Assembly (NCBI GenBank): GCA_030765055.1
Contig: CM060953.1
Location: 98,084,201-98,148,200 of the forward strand
From: Mantis religiosa
Lineage: Eukaryota > Arthropoda > Insecta > Mantodea > Mantidae
Length of the DNA stretch: 64,000 nucleotides
Direction: 5' to 3'
Positions 1-11,475 of the stretch are shown here, in pieces (the stretch's first letter is position 1; each line of letters opens with the position of its first letter). The position numbers were made by a program, and so were the translations under genes. The notes under the pieces are model-generated. The model ran no database searches. It saw only the letters and a program-made list of their open reading frames with translations, and had not been told where the DNA came from.

Positions 1-213
1 GTTAGTTACATGATACAGTGTTTTTGTGTTTGTTCTAAAGGGCAGATTCTAGATTATATTCAAAGCACAATTTTGCAGTACTTCGAAGTCATGAATGAAA
101 TATTTAACAGAATTACTACATAAGATGTTTAAGTGGTCAAAATGGGATTGAATTAAAGCATGGTAGAATCCTTTGGATTTCAACCTGTGAATTACAGCTA
201 ACACAGTAAGAAT
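1..213 (-). pseudogene. Non-LTR RT C-terminal fragment, downstream half
   Basis: Read on the minus strand from 213 leftwards, the frame contains 'KGFYHALIQSHFDHLNIL', which resembles the thumb and tail of non-LTR retrotransposon reverse transcriptases (the YYALIHSHL...W type of motif). The segment adjoins the BEL/Pao element at 219. The same frame is found at 6012-6250, so the BEL insertion split this older fragment; when the insertion and one copy of the 5-bp duplication are mentally removed, the frame runs through without a shift. Stops and shifts elsewhere mark it as dead. Clade is not resolved (Jockey- or CR1-like thumb). Confidence 0.6.
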
Positions 214-218
214 CTTAC

Positions 219-378
219 TGTGGGGTTGGTAATGTTAGAATTTTGTTTAAGGATAGCTCCATTTTGTCATGGTACTGTTGATTTTGTGCAATTTTTTGTT
301 CATCTCCTTTTAACTATTTAGAATGTGTTGTTAATAAAGCAAGATAAGAAATTTGATAAATTTCTCTCATTCTCAACA
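219..378 (+). repeat. BEL/Pao 5' LTR
   Basis: Starts TGTGGGG and ends TCTCAACA. It shares long stretches with 5833-6006, including AATTTTGTTTAAG, GTGCAATTTTTTGTTCATCT and the terminal ATTTCTCTCATTCTCAACA. An AATAAAG-type signal near 333 is shared by both copies. The LTR is short (about 160 bp). Confidence 0.88.
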
Positions 379-381
379 TTT

Positions 382-399
382 TGGTGACCCCGACGTGAT
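382..399 (+). promoter_or_regulatory. Primer binding site, tRNA-Trp
   Basis: TGGTGACCCCGACGTGAT lies three bases after the 5' LTR. It is the complement of the 3' end of animal tRNA-Trp (…ATCACGTCGGGGTCA plus CCA), matching over all 18 bases as I recall the tRNA. Confidence 0.85.
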
Positions 400-540
400 A
401 TTAGACATAAATAAATGTAAGGTAAGGCTTATCATTGCTAATTACATATGAGTGGAACAATAGCAAACAGTGTCTACTTCTGTTTTCAGGTTGAAATGGG
501 ACAAACAAACTGACGTCTTATTTTGTAATATTCATAATAT

Positions 541-2673
541 CAACCATAGCCTGCTCACATCCCTTAAAGCCTCGGCACTTAGTCGGATTCTTATGCATTT
601 AAGCGACCGAGCGGTGTTTGCCTTTTTTGCCACTTGGAGCTCTTAAGCCTGACCCCTAAAGTATCCCCTTGTAGCCATCAATGGCTTTACCGACATTTAG
701 TTTTGTGGTGACAGTTGAACCAATTTTATGGTTTCAGTTAGTATTGAAAGTGAATTTTACATGATGTGCTGCTGACAACAATCTAAATTAAGCGAACAAG
801 AAAAGTGGGCATAAATAAAAGACAGTAAGAAAACTGGGTATAAATAAGAGATAATATAAGTAATCATAAGTATGAGCACAACATGCCATTGTTTATTATT
901 ATTACTTTTACTGTTGTGCCGTAAATGGTGGCAGTTCATTATCTAGAAGGTAGATTTTCCATGACAGCTTTATAGTACAAACATTTACAATGGACAGCAC
1001 TACATTTCACAGCTCTGTTTTTCCAAAGTCCAGGTCTCCGAACCATACCTAGCAATGTTCCAAATGTAAGAATTACTTATTATATTATATTATTTTTATT
1101 ATTAGTTTTATTATTATTTTTATTTTTATTTCTATTTTTATCATCATTATCATCATCATAACAGCAATAGTAGCAATAATTACAACAAACAGCATAGCAG
1201 CAATTATGAGCCCAATAATTTGTATTTTAGATGGTGTATTGTTGCGCACCCTTCTGTAAAAGTAAGAAAGGAAAATCAAAAAGAATTTCCAGTAAAAGAA
1301 CTACGTAAACAATGGCTAAAAGCTATATCACTCTCTAATTTTGTGGTAAATGATAAATCTAATTCAACAGTCGTGTGCAGTTTGCATTTTACTGAGGACG
1401 ACTATAAGCCAGGCTGTAAAATTAAACTTCTGAAAGCAGGAGTATTCCAAGCATTTTTCCGAACTATCCAGATTATAAATTAATGAAACAAGCAACACCA
1501 AGGCAACACAGAAAGCAGAAAACGGAGACGCAGTTCTAGCAGAGAAAGCGTTAACAGTGCTGCTGATGTTAATGCGCTGGAGTGAGTGAGTGTGTGGTGT
1601 TTTAGGGCCCGTCGACAGCAAGGTCATTTGGGCCCGTAATGCGCTGGAACTTGGCACAGATGCACATACTTATAACTGCGCTGCAATTCAGACTGAGGAA
1701 GACATAATTTCCAAATTAAAGAGATTGGAAAGGAGAATAACACCTTGAGATGTAAATTATGGGGAGCAAATAAAAGGCACAAAGAATTTGTAAACGAGCA
1801 GCAAGCAAATAAAGAAAGATTACTTTATTATGAAACCAATAATTTTCATAAATCAATTCAATTATTGATAAGAGACACCATTGTACATTGCAACACAGCT
1901 TCCAGACACCTTTATCGCAATATTGGGCGAATTGAACAACAGGTAATGTGAATTTCCGTCTTATAAGACGTACTAACGTATATTGTTAAACTGCTTTTAA
2001 CTGTTTACTTATTTAGTTTTTTTTTCTTGTCTTCCTAGGCAGCCGCGTTTCATGCAACAGTCCACTTATCACTGACATATATAGGAGGTTTTATAGTTAA
2101 AAAATAGCGGCCGAATTCTCTTGTGCCACCTGTCTTACTAAAGTGTCTTCCGCCAAGTGTACAGCATCCCTTGTAAGTCTAATATTCAAAAGGGACGAAA
2201 ACTTCACATTCTATTACCCATCTCCAGAGTTTTTCTCTTTTGGCAGTTATAGAGAAACTTATAACAACTGTTGTACCTAAGCTACCTAAAGTATGTGTGA
2301 GAAAAAGCCTAGAGGAATACATAATGCCAGCAGTGCAACATTGTTCTTAACTCATGTGTGCAGAGAACTGAAAGCATTCAGAACTGCTAAGTGAACTGAT
2401 ATGCAAACATTATATTCCTGTGATATTAAGGTGCATTGCTTCTGCGACAACGGAGGTGTTTGAAAAAAGGTAAATTCCTAAACTGTAAACCACTGCATCA
2501 GAAAGTTCTGCGTCTGTAGTGTCATCACATTGCAGCTGTACGCTGGAACAGGGTTGCAGAGGGGTCATCAGCCAGCGCCATATGTGGGTAGTGGAGAAAT
2601 CTGTAACTTTTAGTCATAACACTCCAGCTGGCGAGTGCCGAGGCTTAAAGAGATGAGAGCGGGCTATGTATTG
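541..2673. mobile_element. THAP-domain DNA transposon with 39-40 bp terminal inverted repeats (P-like?)
   Basis: The left end (541-579) and the right end (2634-2673) are inverted repeats: the left reads CAACCATAGCCTGCTCACAT and the right, reverse-complemented, CAATACATAGCCCGCTCTCA. Both continue to a shared AGCCTCGGCACT core. They enclose a THAP zinc-finger remnant at 1231-1483 and a short lysine/arginine-rich stretch with coiled-coil character around 1640-1745. THAP plus CA-starting inverted repeats recalls the P-element superfamily, but no transposase catalytic core is recognisable and the expected 8-bp duplication is not clear (ATAATATC left against GACATATC right, 5 of 8). The element sits inside the BEL copy, which lacks gag and most of pol at this point. 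Confidence 0.6.
1231..1483 (+). pseudogene. THAP zinc-finger domain, frameshifted
   Basis: From the ATG at 1231 the frame reads MVYCCAPFCK, the N-terminal C-x-x-x-C part of a THAP (C2CH) DNA-binding domain. After about 17 codons a frameshift moves the homology to another frame, which continues 'EFPVKELRKQWLKAI', then 'VCSLHFTEDDY' (the second Cys and the His of C2CH) and ends in 'LKAGVFQAFF', matching the usual THAP end of about 85 residues. TTTTAG directly before the ATG could be a splice acceptor or chance. THAP domains in transposases bind subterminal DNA; here it belongs to the inverted-repeat element 541-2673. One shift makes it non-functional as read. Confidence 0.72.
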
Positions 2674-2689
2674 ACATATCATCCAAGAG

Positions 2690-3172
2690 TTTATCAAGAA
2701 GGACATTACTCAGTTACACAACAGGTATTTGATCCTGTAGGATTCACTTGCCCATTTACTTTGGTTTCCTAAGCTTCTGCTTCAAGAAAATTAGAGGAGT
2801 AAGGACAGCTGAAATACAGAAGTTCCTAGCGAATCAGAGGAGATTTAAAAGGTGGCTGAAGAATTACCTCAACTGAGTGTAGTGAAAATTTAGCTAATGC
2901 AGCTGCATATAATTTTTTTTTTTTTTTTTTTTTTTTTCTTTTTAATGTTATGTTGAAGAGAGCATTTCTGTACAACTTCTTCAAGGAAAAGCGATAGTTG
3001 CATCCCTTAAGGCTTTAACGGTGCCTCGACTTGAGCTTTTGACATGCTATAGTGGAGCATGGTTAGCTACATCAGTAAGAGGTCATTAAGTCTAAAAATT
3101 AACAAGAAGTTCTACTGGACTGACTGTACAACCTGTGTTGTGTTGGATACGTAGAACAGAACATTTGTTAAC
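2690..3172 (+). pseudogene. BEL/Pao pol remnant: RT end and RNase H
   Basis: The plus strand carries 'QQVFDPVGFTCPFTL' (the BEL motif after RT), then 'VPRLELLTCYSGAWLA' and a 'FYWTD' segment, which are the RNase H block typical of BEL/Pao. Several stops and frame changes interrupt it and a 27-base T run sits at 2911-2937. Coding sequence resumes after the palindrome at 3434 with 'EIRSLTRSEAWHHISGQDNL', the standard BEL sequence that follows RNase H. Role in a live element would be degradation of template RNA and completion of cDNA. Here it is dead. Confidence 0.75.
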
Positions 3173-3185
3173 AGGATATAGGAAA

Positions 3186-3420
3186 AGTATAAACTTGGAA
3201 GAAGCGTAGGGACAGTGAAGCACAAATTAGTACAAAAGTGAATCGAGAAGATATTGACACATTGCTTCACTCACACTGTTTATTCACAGGACATGTTTCA
3301 AGAGCTCTTGCTCCTATCATCAGCTGATACTCGAGGAGCAAGAGCTCTTGAAACATGTCCTGTGAATAAACAGTGTGAGTGAAGCAATGTGTCAATATCT
3401 TCTCGATTCACTTTTGTACT
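3186..3420. mobile_element. Miniature Penelope-type insertion: palindrome with hammerhead-like core
   Basis: Perfect inverted repeat: arms 3229-3315 and 3334-3420 (87 bp each) around an 18-base spacer. A 43-base unpaired leader (3186-3228) precedes it. The whole insertion is flanked by the 13-bp direct repeat AGGATATAGGAAA (3173-3185, 3421-3433), and the BEL reading frame is continuous across that site once the insertion is ignored. On the minus strand the spacer and arm contain CTGATGA, a GAGC/GCTC stem, then GAAAC, the layout of a hammerhead ribozyme core as found in pseudo-LTRs of Penelope-like elements. No coding sequence. Confidence 0.7.
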
Positions 3421-3433
3421 AGGATATAGGAAA

Positions 3434-4597
<1,164 letters not shown>

Positions 4598-4639
4598 TGA
4601 GGAGCACATTTCTATGAGTCAGTTCAGGAGTTATTGATA

Positions 4640-5775
4640 CAATTGAGAAGAAGATTCTGGTTGATAAAAGGAAAAAGGGACTATGAAGAGAGTAATATCA
4701 AAATGCGTTCCAAATAAGCGACATGAAACAGAAGGATTTCAAAGAACTCTTGTGCCACCACAGAAGATAGAGTGAGAGATGCTGCTGTATTTTAAATATC
4801 AGGAGTAGACCTGGCAGGGGCTCTGTTGTCGAACAATGGTAGGAAGAGCTGGATTGTCCTGTTTATTTGCGCAGGATATCAAGCCATTCATTTAGAACTT
4901 GTTACTTCTCAATCTACCAGAGACTTTCTGCTGGCACTGAGAAGATTTATATCTTGCGGAGGGCGACTCAAAGTAATGTACAGCAACAATGGGACAAATT
5001 TAGTGGGAATGAATGCCTTCATGAATAACATTGACTGGAAAGAGATGGAATGTGGGACTGCTATAGCAAGAATTCAGTGGAAATTTAATCCTCGCACTTC
5101 TGCATGATGGGGAGGCTGTTGGGAGCGGTTGATACAAGTGGTGAAGAGGCTGCTGAGGAAACTCCTTGGATGGACTGCTCTCCATTATGAAGAATTGCTG
5201 ACTATGGTGTATGAATGTAAGCAGTAGTGATTTCAAGATTAGTGACATATGTGTCGGAAGATCCTAGGGATTCACAGCCATTAAATTCAGCAATGTTCCT
5301 TCAAGAAACTGTCATGGTAGGAATTCCTGATCTTGATTAGCTGAATAGGGTGAATCTTAATTAGAAAATACGTTACCTGCAAAGATTAAGAGAAAACCTG
5401 AAAAACAGGTTCCAAGCAAAATATCTGAGTCAGCTGTTACAGCCACCTGGAAAGAATCAAGACCCAATACGAATTGGAGAAGTTCTGTTGGAGAGTGAAA
5501 AAAAAGTGGCAGAACTTTTTGGCCTTTGGCCAAAGTAACTGAAGTGTTTCCTGGCAGAGATAGTTAAGTTAGTATTGTGAAGGAATGCTGCTGGTGAACT
5601 TATCAGACCTGTACAATGGATCTTCCCTTTAGAGGTGAGTACATCTGTTGAAGACTTAAGAAGTGAGATAATTAGCCCAAATGGTGACAAGAATTCACAC
5701 TCATCATCTTCAAATAAATCTTCTGTAACAAGCAGACACAGACTAATTCATATGCCACTGAGATTAAAGGACTGA
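4640..5775 (+). pseudogene. BEL/Pao integrase and DUF5641-like C-terminus
   Basis: Starts with 'FWLIKGRRTMKRVISKC' (zinc-binding region), then the core: 'VLFICAGYQAIHLELVTSQS' and 'YSNNGTNLVG', where the usual catalytic Asp of the SDNGTN motif is Asn. After a stop it continues with the WWGG…WERLIQ block, which carries the region of the catalytic Glu. From about 5350 the frame has 'RLRENLKNRFQAKYLSQLLQ' and 'IRIGEVLLESEKK', the DUF5641-type tail of BEL polyproteins, ending near 'RPVQWIFPLEV'. It would insert the cDNA; this copy cannot, because of stops at several points and the lost Asp. Confidence 0.78.
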
Positions 5776-5832
5776 AAATTTATGATTGTGTTTTGATTTG
5801 TCGTTTGAACTCCCAATCAAAGGATGGGAGAA

Positions 5833-6006
5833 TATTGGGTTGGTACTGTCAGAATTTTGTTTAAGAACACACACTGTTTTGCGGCACTGAGTTGCCATGG
5901 TACTTTTGATTTTGTGCAATTTTTTGTTCATCTCTTTGTAACTGTTAAGAATGTGCTGTTAATAAAGTGAGATAAGAAATTTGGTAAATTTCTCTCATTC
6001 TCAACA
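5833..6006 (+). repeat. BEL/Pao 3' LTR
   Basis: Counterpart of 219-378 with the same ending TCTCAACA, followed at once by the duplicated CTTAC. A purine tract GGATGGGAGA (5822-5831) lies just upstream as the likely plus-strand primer. The copy carries a small extra stretch around 5880 and many substitutions, so the insertion is old. Confidence 0.88.
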
Positions 6007-6011
6007 CTTAC

Positions 6012-6250
6012 TTTTTACGTGCAGAACATGGACCTTCCGTGTAAGGGTACTGTCTAGAATCAACCCAAGATATGTGATTTTTGTTGTTTCATTTACTGTG
6101 TTACCAACATTTGCATTGTTATCTAATACGATACATATGATCTTTTATGGAACAGCATGTATTTTCTTTTAAAGACATTTAATATTAACTTATTAAACTC
6201 AAACCAATTATTTAATGCATTCATGTCATGTTGTATATCAATTACAATGT
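6012..6250 (-). pseudogene. Non-LTR RT fragment, upstream half
   Basis: On the minus strand this reads 'ALNNWFEFNKLILNV' and, after a shift, 'KITYLGLILDSTLT', the conserved region after the RT palm in non-LTR elements (…W…NKLxLNxxKT…YLGxxLDxxLxW). It continues into 1-213 across the BEL insertion. Decayed by at least one frameshift. Confidence 0.65.
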
Positions 6251-6785
6251 GTTTAGTTGGCCAATTAAAATTCTTAGGCAAGAATAATTGACTAATAAGA
6301 AAGAAAAGATCCCTTGTTGCTATTCAATATGCCGGATAAGCACCCAGTGAAGCTTACAAGAAGGAAATATGTGTACACATATATTGCTGCTGCTATCATA
6401 TTCTCCATTTATAATGTCAATCAATGATAGTTTATTTTAAACAAGGGAACCTCAATTTAAGTTCATATACCCCGATGGTGATATAGAAATCAAAAGTACA
6501 CAGTATTCATTGTTATTCGTTATTTCCCGCCCTCAGATTGAGCAAGAATGAATGTCATAGTTGACTAGTGAGTCTATCTCAAATCATAGTGTCCTCTCCA
6601 GAGAAGAAGCGGTAAAGTTTGTGGAACATTAAGCAAATTACAGTGCCCTTACTGTGACTGCGCTAACCAGCCACCCCTCTTACAGTAATAGTGACCAACC
6701 ACCCCTCTTACACTAATCGTGATTAACATTCTAGTACATAAATATGTAAGTTAAGTAGCACATTTCTACTCTAAAGTGTACCAAC
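6251..6785. other. Spacer before the mariner-type element
   Basis: No gene recognised. An AACAAGGGAACCTC string near 6438 resembles a terminal motif I associate with some insect mariner-superfamily elements, and may mark the worn left end of the element whose transposase follows. Confidence 0.35.
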
Positions 6786-8028
6786 ATGAATATGAACAGA
6801 GAGCACCGTGTCTTCATGGTTGAATGCTACTTCCGTACCGGCATTAAAATTGGTGCGACATACAAAAGTAATTTAAACCACTGCATAGAGGAGTGTATGC
6901 AATAGTATCCAGCATTCAGACAAGTCCCTCAGAGTGTAATGTTGTCAAAAGTGTCCAAGTACCGTCAAGTTGACATACTTTTGTTTGCAACATAAATGTC
7001 TTATGTTTTATCAGTATACAATATAATCTTTTTTTTTGTTTTTTGGTGTCATCCTCATACTTAATTAAATTGTCTGTTACTGTTGGTATCCTTCTGTCTT
7101 TAAAAACCAATAGGTGCATCAAACATTTCCAAGATACAGTATCAGTTACTCCAAAAAGAGACACTGGACGCTATAAAGTGACTGGTCCCAATCTAGAAGC
7201 AGCAAATAATGTTATGACAGAAAGGCCTCAGACATATTTGCGACAACTAGTTAGAGAGATGGGACTTTCCATTGGTTCTTGCCATATGGCTGTCAGGAAG
7301 GTGCTGCAACTCTACCCGTATAAAATCATACGGTTGGATAAGTTGCATAAGCAAGACCTACCTGCTTGTGTGAATTTTTGCAACTACTTCCTGGAGTATT
7401 TTGAAGATGATAAGCAATTCGATATGTTCTGCACCTCATACAAATGCTTGTTTGAGTTGACAGGCTGTGTCAACACACAACATGCTCACATATGGGGTTC
7501 TGAGCCTCCAAATCAGTTTGTGGAAGTCCCACAGTACTCAAAAAAGATTGGCGTCTGGTCAGCCATGTCATGACAGCAAATAATCGGCCCAATTTTCTTT
7601 GAAGGAAGACTTAAGTGCTCGGCAATATAGGGAGGAAATTTTAACAGGGTTTGTTGACCAACTGGATGAACATGAAAAATCCGATGGCTGGTTCCAGCAG
7701 GATGCTGTTCCTGCACATACCGCCAGTGGTACAATTGCTTTCCTTGAAAGACATTTTCCTGGGAGGTAAGACGGCAAATTTCCAGATCATATTTTCCGAA
7801 ATGTGCTGAGCATGAATAACCTGAATTATTGTGTTTTCTCCTCAATAGATTCATTAGCAATCCTGTATGGCCTCCCAAGATCCAGATCTTACACTGTTGG
7901 ACATTTTCCTCTGGGGTTATCTCAAAGATTGGATTTATTCAAGGTGACACAAGACTATAGAGCAACTGAAGCAGCTAATTATATATGAGATTACCACAGT
8001 TACACCTGTGATGCTGCAAGCTGCATAT
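6786..8028 (+). pseudogene. Mariner-superfamily transposase with DUF4817-like N-terminus, part 1
   Basis: The frame from 6786 begins 'MNMNREHRVFMVECYFRTG', the DUF4817-type N-terminus seen in many insect mariner-superfamily transposases. After stops and shifts come 'RPQTYLRQLVREMGLSIGS' (helix-turn-helix), 'LFELTGCVNTQHAHIWGS' and 'QYSKKIGVWSAMS' (around the first catalytic Asp block), 'GWFQQDAVPAHTA' (second Asp block) and 'LDIFLWGYLKDWIYS' (third acidic region). The frame reaches 'TPVMLQAAY' at 8028, where Gypsy-1 enters; the last residues are at 14091-14163. At least four lesions make it inactive. Confidence 0.8.
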
Positions 8029-8436
8029 TGTCGCGAAGCCGTTATCTACGATAGCGCGGCTAGTGTACCCAAAGGGCCGGCAAATAAAGATAGCTGAGAT
8101 AAAGGACTTGACAGCATAGATTAAGTTACGCTTCTGGAAGGTGTTAGATTATTCAGTTTCTTTATTGTTCTGGAAATATATAGAATTTATCAATGAGGTA
8201 TTTAAGAAGGTGATGACTTGCCAAGAGTCAGTCGCGAACAGTCGTAAGTAGTAAACAGCTGAGCTGATGCTGTAAACTGATCGCTGTTTGTTATTGTCAT
8301 CGACCTTGGTAGATTGTGTGGTGTATGTGACGTAATGTTGTTACATGAGAATTGAACAGTGTATTTCTACGGAATCAAAGAACATTTGGAATATCTGCAA
8401 TTCGGACTTTTAATTCTACGAACCCACAAAGTTACA
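8029..8436 (+). repeat. Gypsy-1 5' LTR
   Basis: Starts TGTCGCGAAGCCG and ends ACAAAGTTACA. It shares the motifs CGATAGCGCGGCT…TTACACAAAG-type and …GACTTTTAATTCTACGAACC with the LTRs of Gypsy-2 at 19985 and 28521. 408 bp. Confidence 0.88.
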
Positions 8437-8438
8437 AT

Positions 8439-8456
8439 TGGTGTCAGGAGTGCGAC
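8439..8456 (+). promoter_or_regulatory. Primer binding site, probably tRNA-Leu
   Basis: TGGTGTCAGGAGTGCGAC follows the LTR by two bases. The first 14 bases fit the 3' end of insect tRNA-Leu (CACTCCTGACA plus CCA); the remainder diverges. The same site occurs in Gypsy-2 (20454) and, slightly changed, in Gypsy-4. Confidence 0.7.
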
Positions 8457-8466
8457 ATAACACAAC

Positions 8467-9574
8467 ATGGAGGCTGCATTGGAAAAGATTTTGGAGAAGA
8501 TGATGGAAATGAAGGCCGAACTCACCTCGGAAATGAAGCCTGTAAATGACAACCTTGATGCGAAAACAGAAGCTGCAAATAACAACCTGGCCGCGAAGCT
8601 GGAGACCGCAAATAACAACTTGGCAACGGAACTGAAAGAAATGAAGAAGGCTAACGATAACCTCACCGAGAAGATGGAAACTACAAACAACAGCCTGACC
8701 GCGAAGAAGACCAAATTGGCCACGGAAATGTAAGCGGCAAAAGAGGCCCTCGCCGCAAAGTTTGAAGAGCAGTTGATCGGCGTAACGGAGGACGTAACGG
8801 AGCTGGGCGAGCGCGTCGAAGACATGGCGAGCCGCGTTCACGACCTGGAGGGAAAGTCCCTGAAAGCCATGGTAGAGGACATCGTCGGCAGGAGGTTAAA
8901 GGATTTAAAGACCAACGCGTCGGGACGCGACACAACATCTGCGCGCGTCAAACCTCCTAAATACGACGGCGCGACAACTTTCAAAGTCTTCCGTTGCCTG
9001 TTCGACACAGTGGCCAAACACAACAAGTGGTCACCAGAGGAAGAGGCCGCACAGCTAATAGCCAGCCTCCAGGAACGGGCCGCAGAAGTCCTGAGCGCGG
9101 TCCAGACAGCGGCGGCACCTAAGGACATTCGGGAGGCCCTGGAGAACCGCTTTGGAAACCACTGCTTAGCCGCAGCGTACCGCAGCCAGCTGAAGTCAAG
9201 GTCACAGCAGCCAGGGGAGACGCTGCAGGAGTTCGCCCTGGCAATCGAGCAGCTTGTCAGTAAAGCCGTAGTTGACCTCCCACCAGACTTCGTAACCCGA
9301 AAGGCTGGAGATTCTTCAGCGCCTAATGCTCGGCGATTACAAAACCACCCACGAGGCGCTAACAGCAGCATTGAGGATTGAGGCGGCCAAGGTGACGGCT
9401 ACCCCGACTTCCAGAACCAGGAGTGTCCGCTACACGGGTGACCGAAGACCAGTCGAGGGACGCCGGCGAAGACCTAGTAGCCTGTGTTGGGGGTGTGAAG
9501 AGCCGGGATACCTGGAGAGAGATTGCCCACACCAGGGAGAGCAGCCGGAAAACGAGTTAGAGTCGTCGTGGTGA
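8467..9574 (+). pseudogene. Gypsy-1 gag, coiled-coil type, broken
   Basis: From ATG 8467 the product has repeated 'AANNNLA…' and 'ANDNL…' units (residues about 25-85), a long coiled coil. An in-frame TAA at 8731 breaks it and the frame resumes with 'VEDMASRVHDLEGKS' and a conserved capsid-like part ('PPKYDGATTFKVFRCLFDTV', 'SPEEEAAQLIASLQ', 'ALENRFGNH'). A frameshift near 9310 precedes the nucleocapsid, where the zinc knuckle reads CWGCEEPGYLERDC: the His of C-x2-C-x4-H-x4-C is Tyr. In Gypsy-4 the same position is His. Compared with Gypsy-4 one linker repeat in the second coiled coil is missing. Confidence 0.8.
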
Positions 9575-9659
9575 GGGGCGCGTGGGCGCCATCACCACCA
9601 ACCCCTCGAGTGACACTGCGCGCCGTCATCCGACAGTTGGATGACAGCCTCATCGTGGA

Positions 9660-10035
9660 CGGCTGTGTGAAAGGGAGGCATGCCGCGTGCTGGTAGACAC
9701 GGGGGCAGCCGTGACAATCATCAGACCTGACGTGGCCAAGGGTTTGCCGCCGAGAAAACCGAGCCGACCATACCAGTTAGTGACGGCATCGGGTGACACT
9801 TTTCCTGCGGAGAAGGAGGCCCTACTGAAGTTGACCTTGGGATGGAGTGCCGTACGTCTGTGGGGTTCGTCGCGAAGATGGCTCAGGAGGTGATACTGGG
9901 GTTGGATGCCCTCAGGAGCCACGAACCGACGGTCGACGTCGGCAGGAAGGTCCTGCAGCTCAATGGAGAAGAGGTGATATTCCGGCAACTCGACGAGCGC
10001 CTTGGAATCTGCAGGGTCATCCTGAACGAAGACTT
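9660..10035 (+). pseudogene. Gypsy-1 protease region
   Basis: Contains 'CRVLVDTGAAVTIIRPDVA', the aspartic protease active site D-T-G with a hydrophobic flank. It is followed in shifted frames by 'EVILGLDALRSHEPTVDVG' type sequence. The segment ends abruptly at a long T tract (10041). Confidence 0.75.
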
Positions 10036-10037
10036 GG

Positions 10038-10040
<3 letters not shown>

Positions 10041-10090
<50 letters not shown>

Positions 10091-10685
10091 TTAACGTGGA
10101 AGGAAAAAATGGAATTTACCCACACCAGCCCATGGGGCTGGTGACATAGGAGTCCTCGCCTCAGTGGAGTGCACCGTTGTGGAATACCTACTAAAAACCC
10201 TCCACTACCTAGGGCACCAACCCTGGCGATGTTTCGCTGGTCCCGCATTAAGCACCCAGATTCAGTTATCGGTTATTTGTATGCGGCGAACCGCTATGGT
10301 GTGTTGGGGAGGGAGGCCTCATGGTCACAGGACCCTGATATCCACCTTTCCGTCATTGGTAATCTTGGGCAATGTGCCGCGCGTTCAGGATGTAATCAGG
10401 TCTACGCATAGCGCTTACGTCGTTATTAGTCTAATTTAATTCTCCTAGTCCCGGTGTACGGGTGGGTCAAGTTGTATCTATGCTACTGTACATAACATGC
10501 AGGTGACATAAAAATCAGCCTGGGGGCGTCATCACTATATAGTATAGAATCTGTAGGTAACATCAAGCTTAATTGAAGTATAGCGTATAATAACTATTTG
10601 TTAATGAAACTAATATATGTTTCTTAGCCTTATGGCTGCATCTGTCACTCGTGTCCATTGGTGTGCAAATTGTCATCAGTGCGCA
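10041..10685 (-). mobile_element. Poly(A)-tailed retro-insertion (non-LTR 3' end or SINE-like)
   Basis: A pure T run of 49 bases (10041-10089) is followed by about 600 bp unrelated to gypsy sequence, so on the minus strand this is a transcript with its poly(A) tail at the left. Next to the tail is a hairpin, CACCAGCCC/GGGGCTGGTG (10122-10143), like the structured 3' UTRs of some non-LTR elements. No clear protein was found. Gypsy sequence resumes near 10686 with RNase H. The right boundary and a target duplication are not resolved, and the loss of RT suggests that a deletion accompanied or followed the event. Confidence 0.5.
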
Positions 10686-10689
10686 CATG

Positions 10690-11165
10690 GCGGACCTTAT
10701 GTGCGGACGGATGACGCCGAAGGCGCTTTCCAGGACCTGAAGAAGACCCTGTGCAGTGCTCCAATTTTGGGATTTCCACAACCAGGCGGCACCTTCATTG
10801 TGGACACCAATGCCAGCGACCATTGCATTGTGGGCGTCCTATTGCAAATCCAGGAGGCCCATGAGCGGGAGATAGCCTACTACAGCAAGACGCTATCCAA
10901 GGCAGAGAAGAACTACTGCGTCACCCGGCGAGTTACTGGCGGTAGTAAAGACATTGGAGCACTTCCACAAGTACCTGTATGGTCAGCCATTCCACCTGAG
11001 GATGGACCACTCCGCCCTAACCTGGCTACTGAGCTTTAGAAACCTGGAAGGCCAGACAGCACGCTGGGTACAGAGGCTGCAGGAGAACGACTTCACCTCT
11101 GAACATCGTAGAAGGAAGAGCCACGGTAATGCAGACGCCATGTTCCAAAGACCCTGCCCAGAGGA
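10690..11165 (+). pseudogene. Gypsy-1 RNase H
   Basis: Contains 'ILGFPQPGGTFIVDTNASD' (catalytic Asp region of the gypsy RNase H), 'YYSKTLSKAEKNY' and, after a frameshift near 10940, 'FHKYLYGQPFHLRMDHSALTW' and 'HGNADAM'. The last motif usually continues SRRPC and here reads FQRPC. Upstream RT is absent. Confidence 0.78.
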
Positions 11166-11234
11166 GTGCGGCCAATGCACAAGAATGGAAGAGAAGGAGC
11201 GTGCCGCAGCTGTGCGAGTGGTCACGGCGGTATC

Positions 11235-11288
11235 TAAGGATGGCTGGGATAGCGCAGGCCTTAAGGATGGCTGGGATAGCGCAGGCCT
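11235..11288. repeat. 27-bp tandem duplication in Gypsy-1
   Basis: TAAGGATGGCTGGGATAGCG and seven more bases occur twice, back to back. The duplication adds nine codons after RNase H; Gypsy-2 has the unit once. Confidence 0.85.
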
Positions 11289-11475
11289 GAGGTGGGAGCA
11301 GCTGGTGGACGTCGAATGGGGCCACTCTTGAGGGAAGTGGAGGCAGGGACAAGACCAACCTGGGGGGACATCGCACCGAGGAGTGCCACCTGCAAGTCGT
11401 ACAGGGCCCAATGGGACCCACTGAGGACAACAGAGGGCGTGCTGTTCCGGGTATGGGAATCACCTGATGGGAAAA

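Noticed and set aside
1220..1483. Intact THAP protein starting at 1220
   Set aside because: That frame starts at a TTG and lacks the first two zinc ligands; the real start is ATG 1231 in another frame, so the domain is frameshifted.
8838..9371. Long minus-strand frames opposite the gypsy gag and pol genes (for example 8838-9371, 10983-11463, 56585-57517 on the opposite strand)
   Set aside because: They mirror GC-rich gag/pol codons, show no motifs and are present in all copies as shadows.
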